Positions 36,740-45,410 of a stretch of DNA of 64,000 nt are shown piece after piece (the first letter of the stretch is position 1; every line of letters begins with the position of its first letter). The position numbers and the translations under genes were made by a program. Source of the stretch: Hydrogenophilales bacterium (GTDB lineage Bacteria; Pseudomonadota; Gammaproteobacteria; Burkholderiales; Thiobacillaceae); NCBI GenBank assembly GCA_023258975.1, contig JAHFRD010000014.1, forward strand, positions 16,183 to 80,182, read 5' to 3'. The notes under the pieces are model-generated. The model did no database searches and was not told the origin of the DNA. It saw nothing but the letters and a program-made list of their open reading frames with translations.

Positions 36740-38179
36740 TCAACCCCGCAACCCAGCGGAACGGCAACGGCCAAGCACTCGCGACGCTTCCGCTCGCAGC
36801 GCCGCAAAGTCTTCCGGCGCTCGCCCATAGCGGGCGCGCTCCAGCTTTTCGCTCAACTCCTCCACGCCCTCGCAACGGGCTTCGGCCAGAAGGCGCCGGC
36901 GCCAGAGGCCCAGTGTGGCGGCGGGATGGGGATGGGGATAGGAACGCGGGGAAAAGGCGCGCACGGCGCGCATCAGGGCTTCCAGGTCGTCGCTCGCGGC
37001 CACGCGCGCCAGGCCACGCCGTTTGTGCCGGCGCCAGGCGAGACGGCGTATTGCCCAGATGATCGGGACGGCGAGGAGGCCGGCGCCGAAAAACATCATC
37101 AACCCGCGCGCCAGGGCCTCCATCGCGGGATTCACGATGCGCACCATGCCGCCCGTGAAACTCCGGTTTTCCAGGCGGCCGGCGACCGGGTCGAACCAGG
37201 GCAGCGACAAAGCCGGCAGGCGCAGCGGGCCGGTCTCCCGCGCGTCGGCATACAGCGTTGCGCGCAGGCGGGTCAGCGGCGAAACGCGATCCTCGCCGGG
37301 AAGGGTTTCAACCGTGGGCGAGTAGGTGTTCAACCCTGGCTGGTTGTGCAATTGCAGCGCCAGCAGCGCTTTCAGTCCGTCCTCGCTGTAGCCGCCGACG
37401 ACCTCGAAACGCCAGGCCAGGGGGCGTCGCACGGGCCAGGTGGCGGGCAGCTTCTCCACCGTCACGCGGGGCGGGCCGATGGCGACATTGAGCGGTAGCC
37501 AGGCGGGTACGGCGGCGACATCGAGGGCCACGGCGGGCGCGGGGAAACGCAGTTGCCGGCCAAACTTGCCGGCTTCCAGCATGGGCGGGACCAGTCGCAG
37601 CGGCCCGGATCGAGTGGGTACGGCCGCCCAGTGCCAACGATGCGCGGTGCAACGAATGCCGTCGCGCTCCAGATCCATTTGCTCCTCGCCGAGTGGGCGG
37701 AGATGGAGCGCGGCATGGATCGGCAACACCGGGCGCTTCCAGTCGAGGCTGCCGTCGTCGCAGGCTTCCAGGGTCAGGCGGGTGGGCTGCCGCTGGATCG
37801 GCGCGGCGGGTTCGCTTTCCACCCGGAACAAAACCCGGGGCGTGTCGGTGGAGCCCGCCATGACCGTCACGATGGCCGGCCGGCTGCGCGCTGCGCCGGC
37901 TCGCAGGGCGGGGAGAACCAGATGGCCTGCGTGCAGCGGGTAGAGGGTCAGGATCAAAGTTTCATCCTGGCCGGAACGCGAGAGCGTGCGGCCCCGTACC
38001 TGGAAATCCGGCGCCAGCGGGGCCAGATCAATCCGCTCCAACGCGGCGCCGGTCAGGGTCAGCGTCAGCGGCTCGCCCAGGGCCTGGGTCGTATGGTCGA
38101 GTTGGCTGTTGAGGCCCGCCGCGCCCGCGCATGTGGACAGGAGCCACAGGCAAAGCGAAAGCGGGAGGCGCGCTACCAC
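36740..38179 (-). CDS. batD: BatD-like protein (oxygen-tolerance/MoxR cluster)
   Basis: 479 residues. Signal peptide (residues 1-20), beta-rich periplasmic domains (about 25-330), and a membrane helix near 350 (GLMMFFGAGLLAVPIIWAI) followed by a basic cytoplasmic tail. Matches the BatD architecture of Bat/MoxR operons, where membrane VWA proteins work with a MoxR AAA+ ATPase, perhaps in envelope-protein assembly. Last gene of the moxR-DUF58-DUF4381-batA-batBC-batD run; starts inside the end of batBC with a 7-bp overlap. Confidence 0.85.
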   Translation of the reverse strand: MVARLPLSLCLWLLSTCAGAAGLNSQLDHTTQALGEPLTLTLTGAALERIDLAPLAPDFQVRGRTLSRSGQDETLILTLYPLHAGHLVLPALRAGAARSRPAIVTVMAGSTDTPRVLFRVESEPAAPIQRQPTRLTLEACDDGSLDWKRPVLPIHAALHLRPLGEEQMDLERDGIRCTAHRWHWAAVPTRSGPLRLVPPMLEAGKFGRQLRFPAPAVALDVAAVPAWLPLNVAIGPPRVTVEKLPATWPVRRPLAWRFEVVGGYSEDGLKALLALQLHNQPGLNTYSPTVETLPGEDRVSPLTRLRATLYADARETGPLRLPALSLPWFDPVAGRLENRSFTGGMVRIVNPAMEALARGLMMFFGAGLLAVPIIWAIRRLAWRRHKRRGLARVAASDDLEALMRAVRAFSPRSYPHPHPAATLGLWRRRLLAEARCEGVEELSEKLERARYGRAPEDFAALRAEASRVLGRCRSAGLRG

Positions 38180-39969
38180 GGATCGCCCCCCGGCTCCGAT
38201 GGCGAACCGCGATCCTGCCGCAACAGGCCCTTGAGCATCGCCTGTGGCCGATCACCCAACAGTTCCAGTTTTTTCAGGCCGGATTGCAGGCGCGCGGCGG
38301 CGAGGTCCGCGCCACTCACGCCGCCGCTCACGCCTTGCAGACGCGCCCGCGCCGCCGTGGTACCGCCGACCATCGCCTCGCTCCGCGTTGCCTCCAACTC
38401 GCGCACGGCGCGCTCGCTGTCCCAGTCCAGGTTGACCTCGCCTTGCGCCAGTTGCCCGCGCCGGCCGCGCAGGTCGCTGTCGAACGGGTTGCCGCCTTGC
38501 CTGGCCAGACGCATGCGCGCCTGCTCCAGATTGGCCCGCGCACTGGCATCGCGGGGGCGTACCAGCAAGACCGCCGTAAAGGCTTCCACGGCGGCGCGCC
38601 AATTGCCCAGGCCGTAGTGGGCGTTGCCCAGGTTGTAGAGCGCGTCGTCGCGTTGCCGCGCATCCCGCGCCAGCAGCAGGGCGGCGCCGAAATGGGCGGC
38701 GGCGGCGCGGTAGTCGTTCAGCTTCCAGGCTGCCGCGCCCGCGCCAAACTGGCCGGCGTACCCCCCCTGGCGCGCGAACAGGGCCTGGGCCTGGGCGTAA
38801 TGGCCGCTCTGATAGAGGGCATGGGCGGAAGGTGGGACATCGGCGGCGGCCGGGGTCGAGAGCAACAAGCCGAGAAGCAGCCACTGACTCATCAACTTGA
38901 AACCGCCGGTAGGAACGCCGCTTCCATTTTCCGGAGTGTCGCTGTCGGTTCGACCCATACGGCCAAGCATCAGCAGCAACAACGCCGGGGCCAGCGCCCA
39001 GGGGTACAACTCGCGCCAGGCACGCGCCTGGGCCGGTGTGGGTGGATCGCCGGGCACGGTGGCGAGACCGTGGTCGTGCAATTCCACCCAGTCGGCGTCG
39101 CCATCCGCAACCTGGGCAAAACGGCCACCGCCGAGGTGCGCCAGTTCGGCGTAGGCGCCGGCATCCAGGCGGCTTTGTACCTGCGTGCCATCGCGTTCCG
39201 CGTAGCCGCCCTCGGGAAGGGGGATCGGCGCGCCGGTCGTCGTGCCCATGCCCAGAATGAACAGCGGGATGCCCCGCTTCGCCAGATCGACGGCGGCGGC
39301 GCGGGCGGCTTCACCGGCGGGACCGGCCAGGCTGCCGGCGTCGCCGTCGCTGACCAGGAGGATGGCCTTGCCGCGTGTGGTCGCGTTCTGGAGTTGCCGG
39401 GCGGCCAGTTCCAGGGCGGCGCCGAGACGGGTGCCGGGTTGCTCGATCAGGCTGGCGTCGGCGAATTCCAGCGCGCGCCGGAACAGGGCCGGGTCATCGC
39501 TGGCCGGCAACAGCACGCCGGCCGCTCCGGCGTAGACGATGAGGCCGACCCGCTCGCCGGAGAGCCGGGCCAGCCAGTCATCGAGTTCCAGTTTCGCGCG
39601 CGTGAGCCGCGCAGGCGCGATGTCGCCGGCGGCCATCGACGCGGAAACGTCGAGCAGCACCTGGACGCTGATGCGGTGCTGGCGTGTGGCCGGGGCATCC
39701 AGGCCGGGGGCTGTTTCCAGCGGTAGACGCGGCCCGGCGGCGGCCACCGCCAGCAGCAGCCAGGCCAGCAGGTTGGCCGCCGCATGCCAGGTCGCGCCGC
39801 GCATTCGAGGTGCGGTGGTGACCGCCCAGGGCAGGAGGTGCGCGTCGGCATAGCCGGCCAGGCGCCGCCGACGGCGGCGGCGCGCCAGCAGCCAGAAGAA
39901 CAACGGCTGCAAGGCCAGCAACCCCCACCAGGGCACGCGCCAATCGAGGCTGGCAAGAAAGTCGATCAT
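38173..39969 (-). CDS. Fused BatB-BatC protein: VWA domain plus TPR
   Basis: 598 residues. Two N-terminal membrane helices (WWGLLALQPLFFWLLA, LLAWLLLAVAAAG), then a VWA domain with intact MIDAS DVSAS at about residues 106-110. A membrane helix follows (WALAPALLLLMLGRMG). Near residue 370 comes MSQWLLLGLLLSTPAAADVP, which looks like an internal signal peptide, then TPR repeats (HALYQSGHYAQAQALF, DDALYNLGNAHYGLGNWRAA). The second half matches BatC, so this is a BatB-BatC fusion. Overlaps batA by four bases. Confidence 0.87.
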   Translation of the reverse strand: MIDFLASLDWRVPWWGLLALQPLFFWLLARRRRRRRLAGYADAHLLPWAVTTAPRMRGATWHAAANLLAWLLLAVAAAGPRLPLETAPGLDAPATRQHRISVQVLLDVSASMAAGDIAPARLTRAKLELDDWLARLSGERVGLIVYAGAAGVLLPASDDPALFRRALEFADASLIEQPGTRLGAALELAARQLQNATTRGKAILLVSDGDAGSLAGPAGEAARAAAVDLAKRGIPLFILGMGTTTGAPIPLPEGGYAERDGTQVQSRLDAGAYAELAHLGGGRFAQVADGDADWVELHDHGLATVPGDPPTPAQARAWRELYPWALAPALLLLMLGRMGRTDSDTPENGSGVPTGGFKLMSQWLLLGLLLSTPAAADVPPSAHALYQSGHYAQAQALFARQGGYAGQFGAGAAAWKLNDYRAAAAHFGAALLLARDARQRDDALYNLGNAHYGLGNWRAAVEAFTAVLLVRPRDASARANLEQARMRLARQGGNPFDSDLRGRRGQLAQGEVNLDWDSERAVRELEATRSEAMVGGTTAARARLQGVSGGVSGADLAAARLQSGLKKLELLGDRPQAMLKGLLRQDRGSPSEPGGDPW

Positions 39970-40928
39970 GCCGACCGCATCCGCGCGAATTGCGCCAGGG
40001 TAAGCAGGGCCGCGCCCAGCGCCAGGGGCAGCCAGTACCACTCGTGGGCCTGGCGATGCCGCGCCGGGCGGGCCAGTGTCGGTTCCAGTTTGCCGATGGC
40101 GTGGATGACCTGTTCGGCGTCGTCCGTGCTTTTCACCACCCAGTGCCGGCCGCCGCTCAGGCGCGCGATGTCGGCCAGGCCGGGTTGCGGGTCGGCTTCG
40201 GCGCTGGCGGGCCTGCCGGCGGCAAACAGATCACCGCCAATTTGTATGGTGTGCACCGCCACCCCGAGTTGCCGCGCCACCGCCACCGCTTCGGCGGGGG
40301 TGAGGTCGCCGCTGTTGGAGTCGGCGCCGTCGCTGACCAGGATCACCACCGGCCGCAATCGGGTTGGCTTGACCTGTTTGACGGCCAGCCCCAGGGCGTC
40401 GCCGAGCGCGGTGTTGTCGCCGGCCATGCCGACTTGCAGACGTTCGATCTGGCGGATGACATGGGCGTGGTCGAAGGTAGGCGGGGTCAGCGTCGCCGCC
40501 GAGGAACCGAAAGCCAGCACGCCGAAGCGATCCCCCGCCCTGCCCCGCACGAAACGCCCCAGCACGGCCTTGAGCACGGCCAGGCGCTCGGCTTTCTTTC
40601 CTGCAAGCTGAAAGTCGTCGATGCTCATGGTCTGTGAGGTATCGACGATCAGGACGATGTCGCGGCCTTCCGGCGGCGGCGTGATCCAGTCGCCCACCTC
40701 GCGCGGCTGCGCCAGGGCCAGCAGCAGCAGGGCGAAAGCCAGCGCCTCGAACAGCAAGGGCCAGCGCGCGGGCGCGATGTCCCCGACGCTCGCGGCGAGG
40801 CCCAGGCCGGGGTGGTTCAGAACCAGGCTGGCGGCGGGGCCGAATGCAGGCCGGCGCCAGGCCAACCACAGCCAGACGGCGACCAGGGGAAGCGGCAGCA
40901 GCCAGAGGGGTTGGGCGAGTTCAGGCAT
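39966..40928 (-). CDS. batA: BatA-like VWA-domain membrane protein
   Basis: 320 residues. N-terminal membrane helices (LWLLPLPLVAVWLWLAW, LLFEALAFALLLLALA), VWA domain (about 85-270) with MIDAS sequence IVDTSQTMSIDD, where the usual second Ser is Thr, a conservative change. VILVSDGADSNSG supplies the downstream Asp. C-terminal membrane helix YWLPLALGAALLTLAQF. ATGA overlap with batBC. Confidence 0.88.
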   Translation of the reverse strand: MPELAQPLWLLPLPLVAVWLWLAWRRPAFGPAASLVLNHPGLGLAASVGDIAPARWPLLFEALAFALLLLALAQPREVGDWITPPPEGRDIVLIVDTSQTMSIDDFQLAGKKAERLAVLKAVLGRFVRGRAGDRFGVLAFGSSAATLTPPTFDHAHVIRQIERLQVGMAGDNTALGDALGLAVKQVKPTRLRPVVILVSDGADSNSGDLTPAEAVAVARQLGVAVHTIQIGGDLFAAGRPASAEADPQPGLADIARLSGGRHWVVKSTDDAEQVIHAIGKLEPTLARPARHRQAHEWYWLPLALGAALLTLAQFARMRSA

Positions 40929-40967
40929 TCAGCGGCTGGGAGGCGATGAAATCGGCTCGCCGCCCCC

Positions 40968-41027
40968 TGTAGCGCCGGCATCCTTGCCGGCGTCTTTAAA
41001 AAGCCGGCTGGAAGCCGGCGCTGCATA
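40968..41027. repeat. Dispersed palindromic repeat, copy 2, paired with an inverted relative
   Basis: Bases 40968-40991 are the exact reverse complement of 8796-8819. Ten bases later (41002-41025) a related inverted unit, gccggctggaagccggcgct plus gcat, follows an A/T spacer (tctttaaaaa). The pair lies in the 155-bp gap between batA and the DUF4381 gene and may affect readthrough or mRNA stability; that is inference. Confidence 0.8.
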
Positions 41028-41083
41028 GGCGCGTCTCCGACTTTCCTCCGTTCCACGTTGAGCAAGGGACGTATGCGGCGCGC

Positions 41084-41455
41084 TCATCGCTTCCCACTCC
41101 TGGATTGCGCGAAGCCTTCCGCCACGCGGCATAGCCGCGCCAGCATGGCGGCGGCATCCGGCGTCGGCGCGGCGAAGCGCAGGCGGTCCAGTTCCCGGCG
41201 CCAGGGCTCGGGCACTTCACGGCCAACCATCAAGCGCGCCAATCCCGCCGCCCCGGCCTGGACATCCGGCGAACGCGCCAGACGGCGCAGAGCGCGCAAG
41301 GTTGCTCCGCGCCGCCAGAACCACCGGAGTGCCAGGAGCACCAGCACCGCGACGAACGCCAGGGCGAGCGGCAAGGTGTAATCGGCTGGCGCGGCGACGG
41401 GGGGCGGCGCGCCAGGTTCGATGATCCCGGCGAGATCCTTGTGTGGATCAGGCAT
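41084..41455 (-). CDS. DUF4381-family membrane protein of the MoxR/Bat cluster
   Basis: 123 residues. Short periplasmic-type N terminus (MPDPHKDLAGIIEPGAPPP), one membrane helix (YTLPLALAFVAVLVLLALRWFW), then a basic, helical cytoplasmic domain. Length, single helix and position between DUF58 and batA match DUF4381 proteins. Start ATG 41455 overlaps the DUF58 gene by 8 bp. Function unknown; presumably a membrane partner in the MoxR system. Confidence 0.82.
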   Translation of the reverse strand: MPDPHKDLAGIIEPGAPPPVAAPADYTLPLALAFVAVLVLLALRWFWRRGATLRALRRLARSPDVQAGAAGLARLMVGREVPEPWRRELDRLRFAAPTPDAAAMLARLCRVAEGFAQSRSGKR

Positions 41456-42446
41456 GGTGGGCGAGCAGGGGCGACAGGTCGTCCACTTCGGAATCGATCT
41501 CGATTCGCCGGATGCCGGTACGGGCGAGGCGTTCGGCGCGTTGCTCCCGTTGTCGCCGCAGGCGTTCGCCGTGGCCGGGCTGGCGGGTATCGAGCCAGGA
41601 CATGCGCTGGCGCGACAAATCCTGGAAGCAGGCCAGGCCGAGGTCGGGCAAGACTCGTTCCACCGGATCGCTGACGACCAGGGCGAGGACGTCCAGGCGC
41701 TCCGCCAGGCGCGCCAGCAAGGCTTCGTGCGCCGCTTCCAGCCAGGTGAAATCGCTCGCCAGCACGAGGCGCGCGCCGCGCGGCAGATTGGCATCCAGCC
41801 AGGCCAGGCGGTCGAGACCGCGCGGCGGCTCGGCGCGATCTCGCGCGGCCAGCGGCGGGCAGGGCGCGGCGGCCGCCTCGGCCAGCGCCAGGGCGCCGGC
41901 GCGGCCATGCAGCGGCGGCAGGTCGAGATCGTCGCGATCCCACAGGGTCGCGGCAACGGCGGTGTGGTCCCGCGCGGCGGCGAAGGCCAGCAGGATGGCG
42001 GCCCGCGCTGCTTGCGCGGCCTTGAGCCGGCGCCGGGTGCCGAAGCGCAGGCTGGCGCCGCGATCCACCACCAGATGCAGCATCGGCTGGCGTTCTTCAC
42101 GGTAGATCTTCAGGAAGGGCCGGCCACTACGCGCGGTGGTGCGCCAGTCCATGTCGCGGATGTCGTCGCCCGCCGCGTAGGGGCGCGACTCCTCGTAATC
42201 CAGTCCGCGCCCCAGCCAGGCCGAGGGCCAGTCGCCGGCATGGTGGTCGTGGATTTCACGTTGGCTGGGGCTATCGGCCAGCAGCGCGGCTTGCAGGGCG
42301 AGGTGGGCGATGTCGTCCGGGGTGAGCAGCGGTGTTTCCACGGCGGGGAGCGCCGCTGCCCGTTTCCAGGTGGGAGCGAGCTTGCCCGCGATGGCGGCCA
42401 CCACATCACGGGCAAGCTCGCTCCCACGAATCAGGGCCAGGCTCAC
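41448..42446 (-). CDS. DUF58-family protein with a REP-encoded N-terminal segment
   Basis: 332 residues. The DUF58 core, a VWA-like fold partner of MoxR ATPases, includes GLDYEESRPYAAGDDIRDMD, then WRTTARSGRPF and MLHLVVDRGASLRFGT. Residues about 7-26, starting RGSELARDVVAAIAGKLAPT, are the translation of a near-perfect REP pair (42370-42427), an in-frame insertion absent from ordinary family members. No ATG follows before the core; the start at 42446 forms a four-base overlap with moxR, supporting translation through the repeat. Confidence 0.87.
   Translation of the reverse strand: MSLALIRGSELARDVVAAIAGKLAPTWKRAAALPAVETPLLTPDDIAHLALQAALLADSPSQREIHDHHAGDWPSAWLGRGLDYEESRPYAAGDDIRDMDWRTTARSGRPFLKIYREERQPMLHLVVDRGASLRFGTRRRLKAAQAARAAILLAFAAARDHTAVAATLWDRDDLDLPPLHGRAGALALAEAAAAPCPPLAARDRAEPPRGLDRLAWLDANLPRGARLVLASDFTWLEAAHEALLARLAERLDVLALVVSDPVERVLPDLGLACFQDLSRQRMSWLDTRQPGHGERLRRQREQRAERLARTGIRRIEIDSEVDDLSPLLAHHA
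42370..42427. repeat. REP pair (inverted) inside the DUF58 coding sequence
   Basis: Arms gtgggagcgagcttgcccgc plus gatg (42370-42393) and its complement (42404-42427) match at 23 of 24 bases around a 10-bp spacer. The right-hand arm matches the lpxD 3'-end element (14085-14107) at nearly every base. The pair sits wholly inside the open reading frame and keeps it open. Confidence 0.9.
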
Positions 42447-43399
42447 GGCGCCGGCACCGAATCCAGCAATCCGGCGATCAGCGCGTCACGGTCGAGCTTC
42501 TTCAGGCGCGCTTCCAGACTAAGCATGATGCGGTGGCGCAGGCAGTCGGGGGCGATTTCGCGCACGTCGTCCGGGCTGACGTAATCGCGCCCACGCAGAT
42601 AAGCCAGCGCCGCCGCCGCGTGCGCCAGCGCCAGCGCGGCGCGGGGGCTGGCGCCGACGGCCACGCTGCCGGCCCAGGCGGGGGCGAATTCGCCGGGGTC
42701 GCGGGTGGCGCGGGCGAGGCTGACGAGGTAGGTCTCCACGGCCGGCGCGATATGCACCTGGCGCACTTCCGCGCGCGCCGCCAACACGCAGGCCACGTCC
42801 ACCACCGCCGATGGCGGGGTCTCGCCCCAGTCGCGGGCGCGGTCGCGGCGCATGATTTCCAGTTCCTCGTCGGCGCTCGGGTAATCCAGCGACACATGCA
42901 GCAGGAAACGGTCGAGCTGCGCCTCCGGTAACGGGTAGGTGCCGGCCTGTTCCAGCGGGTTCTGGGTGGCCATCACCATGAACAGGTCGGGCAGCTTGCG
43001 CGTGGCGTTGCCGACCGTGATCTGGCGTTCCTGCATGGCTTCCAGCAGCGCCGACTGCACCTTGGCCGGGGCGCGGTTGATTTCGTCGGCGAGGATGATT
43101 TCGTGGAACAACGGGCCTTCGGAAAACTGGAAGCTGCCGTCCTGAGGACGGTAGATGTCGCCGCCGGTGAGATCGCCCGGCAACAGATCGGGCGTGAACT
43201 GGATGCGCCGGAATCCGGCCTGTACGCCCGCCGCCAGGGTCTTCACGGCGGTGGTCTTGGCCAGTCCGGGCAGGCCCTCCACCAGAACATGGCCGCCAGC
43301 GAGCAGGCCGATGACCAGACGGTCGAGCAACTTGCTCTGGCCGACGATGACGCCTTCGAGCGCCTGGCGCAGTTCCAGGATTCGGGTTTGATGGGGCAT
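42443..43399 (-). CDS. moxR: MoxR-family AAA+ ATPase
   Basis: 318 residues. Walker A GLPGLAKTTAV, Walker B IILADEINRAPAKVQSALLE, sensor 1 MATQNPLEQAGTYPLPEAQL and a C-terminal lid. MoxR ATPases act as chaperones that insert cofactors or assemble complexes together with VWA proteins, here the DUF58, BatA and BatB genes that follow. ATG 43399 fits the family start; the longer frame to 43456 is upstream leader. First gene of the cluster. Confidence 0.93.
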   Translation of the reverse strand: MPHQTRILELRQALEGVIVGQSKLLDRLVIGLLAGGHVLVEGLPGLAKTTAVKTLAAGVQAGFRRIQFTPDLLPGDLTGGDIYRPQDGSFQFSEGPLFHEIILADEINRAPAKVQSALLEAMQERQITVGNATRKLPDLFMVMATQNPLEQAGTYPLPEAQLDRFLLHVSLDYPSADEELEIMRRDRARDWGETPPSAVVDVACVLAARAEVRQVHIAPAVETYLVSLARATRDPGEFAPAWAGSVAVGASPRAALALAHAAAALAYLRGRDYVSPDDVREIAPDCLRHRIMLSLEARLKKLDRDALIAGLLDSVPAP

Positions 43400-43427
43400 G
43401 GCTATGGGCGGCTGGGAAGGTGGCGCG

Positions 43428-43456
43428 AAGGTATGCCCACAACAAAATGCGGGCAA
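43428..43456 (-). promoter_or_regulatory. Putative promoter of the moxR cluster
   Basis: Read leftward: -35-like TTGCCC (43451-43456) and a weak -10-like TACCTT (43428-43433) with a 17-bp spacer, about 29 bases before moxR. It would allow the cluster to start independently of the dsrE transcript upstream. Confidence 0.35.
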
Positions 43457-43496
43457 TGGTGAATTGGTGCCAGGATGGCCTGGTCACCGTTCCAGG

Positions 43497-43850
43497 TTAA
43501 AACACCAGCACCTTGTCAGCCCAGATCGTCCAGTAGGCCAGTTTTTCGATGGTGCCGCGCAGGGAGCCGGGCAACAATTCTTCGTCTTTCATGCCGCGCG
43601 CGTCCATACAGGTGCCGCATACGGCAACCCGGTCTGCGCCCGAGCGCACGATCTTGTTCAGCATGATCTGCAGGTTGTAGAACCCCGTCGGCGGACGTTG
43701 CCCTTCCTTGGCGACGGTGGCGGCATCACCCATCAGGAAAACCCGCACTTCCTGTTCCGGCTCGCGCAATAACGCGGCGGCCAGTCGCAGACCGTTGTAG
43801 GTCGGCTCGTCTCCATAGGGAGCGCCGTTGAGGATGAACAGGGTTTTCAT
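43497..43850 (-). CDS. DsrE-family protein
   Basis: 117 residues. DsrE/DsrF-like fold: MKTLFILNGAPYGDEPTYN, VRVFLMGDAA and a Cys-bearing loop VAVCGTCMDARGM with two cysteines that could carry sulfane sulfur. Family members act in sulfur relay (for example TusD/DsrE). ATG 43850 is preceded by aaggag (43857-43862). It lies 14 bases after the ArsR-rhodanese gene and is probably co-transcribed with it. Substrate or partner not known. Confidence 0.87.
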   Translation of the reverse strand: MKTLFILNGAPYGDEPTYNGLRLAAALLREPEQEVRVFLMGDAATVAKEGQRPPTGFYNLQIMLNKIVRSGADRVAVCGTCMDARGMKDEELLPGSLRGTIEKLAYWTIWADKVLVF

Positions 43851-43864
43851 GGCTATCTCCTTGT

Positions 43865-44533
43865 CTAAGAGGATTCCACCGGCAGGCCAAGCGCCCGCCA
43901 CTCCGCAACACCATCCTCCAGGCGGATGGCGCTGAAGCCTTCCTTGCGCAGGAGTTCCACCGCCTCCACCGCCATCAGGCAGAACGGCCCACGGCAATAG
44001 GCCACGACCGGCTTGTCGTGAGGAAGATCGGCGAGTCGCTTGCGCAATTCCTCCAGCGGCATCGACCGCGCATAGGGCAGGTGGCCGGCCTGGAATTCGG
44101 CCTCCGGGCGCACGTCCAGCACCATCACTTCGCCGCGCCTGGCCTGGGCCAGCAATTCCTTTCGGCTCAGGGGCGTCAATTCATGGACGTGTTCCGCCAA
44201 CTTGGCCATCGCCGCGCGCAACTCCAGCAGGCGATCCTCAGCCAACGAGCGGATGGCGACCCAGAAATCCGCCACCGCCTCGCCGGTCAGCCGGTAATAA
44301 ACGTTCTTGCCTTCCTTGCGCGCCTCCACCAAGTGGGCCAGGCGCAGTTCCTTCAGATGGGCGCTGGCCAGCTTGAGGGAAATTCCCGCTTCGGAGGCCA
44401 GACGCTCGACGGGTTTTTCCCCCTGGCATAGCAACTCGATCAACTCCAGGCGTTTGGGGCTGCACACCGCCTTGCCGATTCGGGCCACTTGGGCATAGAG
44501 CACATCTTTCACTTGTCTTCCGCTCTTTTCCAT
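43865..44533 (-). CDS. ArsR-family regulator fused to a rhodanese domain
   Basis: 222 residues. N-terminal winged helix (about 10-100: SPKRLELIELLCQGEKPVER and SLKLASAHLKELRLAHLVEA, the recognition region). C-terminal rhodanese (about 130-215) with LDVRPEAEFQAGHLPYARSM and active-site loop AYCRGPFCLMAVEA (Cys180, Cys185). Cys24 and Cys36 in the regulator part are candidate sensor thiols. The fusion suggests a repressor that reads persulfide generated by its own rhodanese; inference. Divergent from the TSUP exporter with a 72-bp shared control region. Confidence 0.9.
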   Translation of the reverse strand: MEKSGRQVKDVLYAQVARIGKAVCSPKRLELIELLCQGEKPVERLASEAGISLKLASAHLKELRLAHLVEARKEGKNVYYRLTGEAVADFWVAIRSLAEDRLLELRAAMAKLAEHVHELTPLSRKELLAQARRGEVMVLDVRPEAEFQAGHLPYARSMPLEELRKRLADLPHDKPVVAYCRGPFCLMAVEAVELLRKEGFSAIRLEDGVAEWRALGLPVESS

Positions 44534-44539
44534 CTAATA

Positions 44540-44582
44540 ATCCAACCATCGTTTGAATGTTAGTCCGTAATTCGGCTATATG
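44540..44582. promoter_or_regulatory. Putative ArsR operator and divergent promoter
   Basis: An imperfect 19-bp palindrome atccaaccatcgtttgaat (44540-44558, 6 of 9 pairs) overlaps a rightward -35-like TTGAAT (44553-44558). A -10-like tatatg (44577-44582) follows after 18 bp, then the aggagg-type RBS of the TSUP gene (44594-44599). Position fits autoregulation by the adjacent ArsR-rhodanese protein. Confidence 0.5.
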
Positions 44583-44605
44583 CCAATCTGTCAGGAGGAT
44601 ACGAC

Positions 44606-45400
44606 ATGGGGCTTTCCGCCATTCTCGCTGGTCTTGCCACCGGCATGGTATTGGGTCTGTTTGGCAGCGGCGGTTCCATCATCGCCCTGCCGGCGCTCAT
44701 GTACTTGCTGCATGTCGAGCCGAAATCGGCCATCGCCATGAGCCTGGGCGTGGTGGGCGTCACCGCGACGCTATCCGCCATCGACCACTGGCGGCGCGGC
44801 AACGTGGAGGTGCGCGTCGCCCTGGTGTTCGGCCTGTTCGGCGTGGCCGGCACCTTCGCCGGGGCGCGCCTGGGCTTGATGACGCCGGTGGTGATCCAGC
44901 TCGGTCTGTTCGCCCTGGTGATGTACGCCGCCGCCTGGCGCATGTTGAAGCCCGTCAAGGTAACCGCGCCGGCCAGCGGAGTGGTCAGCGTCGGCGGCGG
45001 CGCGGCGGCGCTGGGTGGTTGCCGGGATTTCCTCTCGCCCTGCATGGGCCACATCGCCCTGCACGGCATCGGCGTCGGCGTACTCACCGGCCTGGTGGGC
45101 GTGGGCGGCGGCTTCCTGATCGTGCCGGCCCTGGTGCTGCTTTCCGGCATTCCCATGAAGCAGGCGGTTGGTACTTCCCTGGCCATCGTCGCCGCCAAGT
45201 CCTATGCCGGTTTCGTCGGCTACATGGGTGGCGTACCCATCGACTATGCCCTGATGGGCGCCTTTACGGTCGTCACGGTGCTGGGCAGCTTCGCGGGAAC
45301 GCATCTGGCGGGACATATTTCACAGGCCGGCTTGAAACGCGCCTTTGCCTGGTTTCTGGTGTGCGTGGCCACGTACATCCTGTTCAAGAGTGTCCTTTAG
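44606..45400 (+). CDS. TSUP (TauE/SafE) family sulfite/anion exporter
   Basis: 264 residues with about eight membrane segments in two repeats (GLATGMVLGLFGSGGSIIAL and HGIGVGVLTGLVGVGGGFLI), the TSUP hallmark of Gly-rich half-repeats. The family exports sulfite, sulfoacetate or related organosulfur anions or moves thiosulfate. A strong RBS (caggagg) precedes the ATG. First gene of the rightward operon that faces the ArsR-rhodanese/DsrE pair. Confidence 0.9.
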   Translation: MGLSAILAGLATGMVLGLFGSGGSIIALPALMYLLHVEPKSAIAMSLGVVGVTATLSAIDHWRRGNVEVRVALVFGLFGVAGTFAGARLGLMTPVVIQLGLFALVMYAAAWRMLKPVKVTAPASGVVSVGGGAAALGGCRDFLSPCMGHIALHGIGVGVLTGLVGVGGGFLIVPALVLLSGIPMKQAVGTSLAIVAAKSYAGFVGYMGGVPIDYALMGAFTVVTVLGSFAGTHLAGHISQAGLKRAFAWFLVCVATYILFKSVL

Positions 45401-45410
45401 GGAGATGGGA

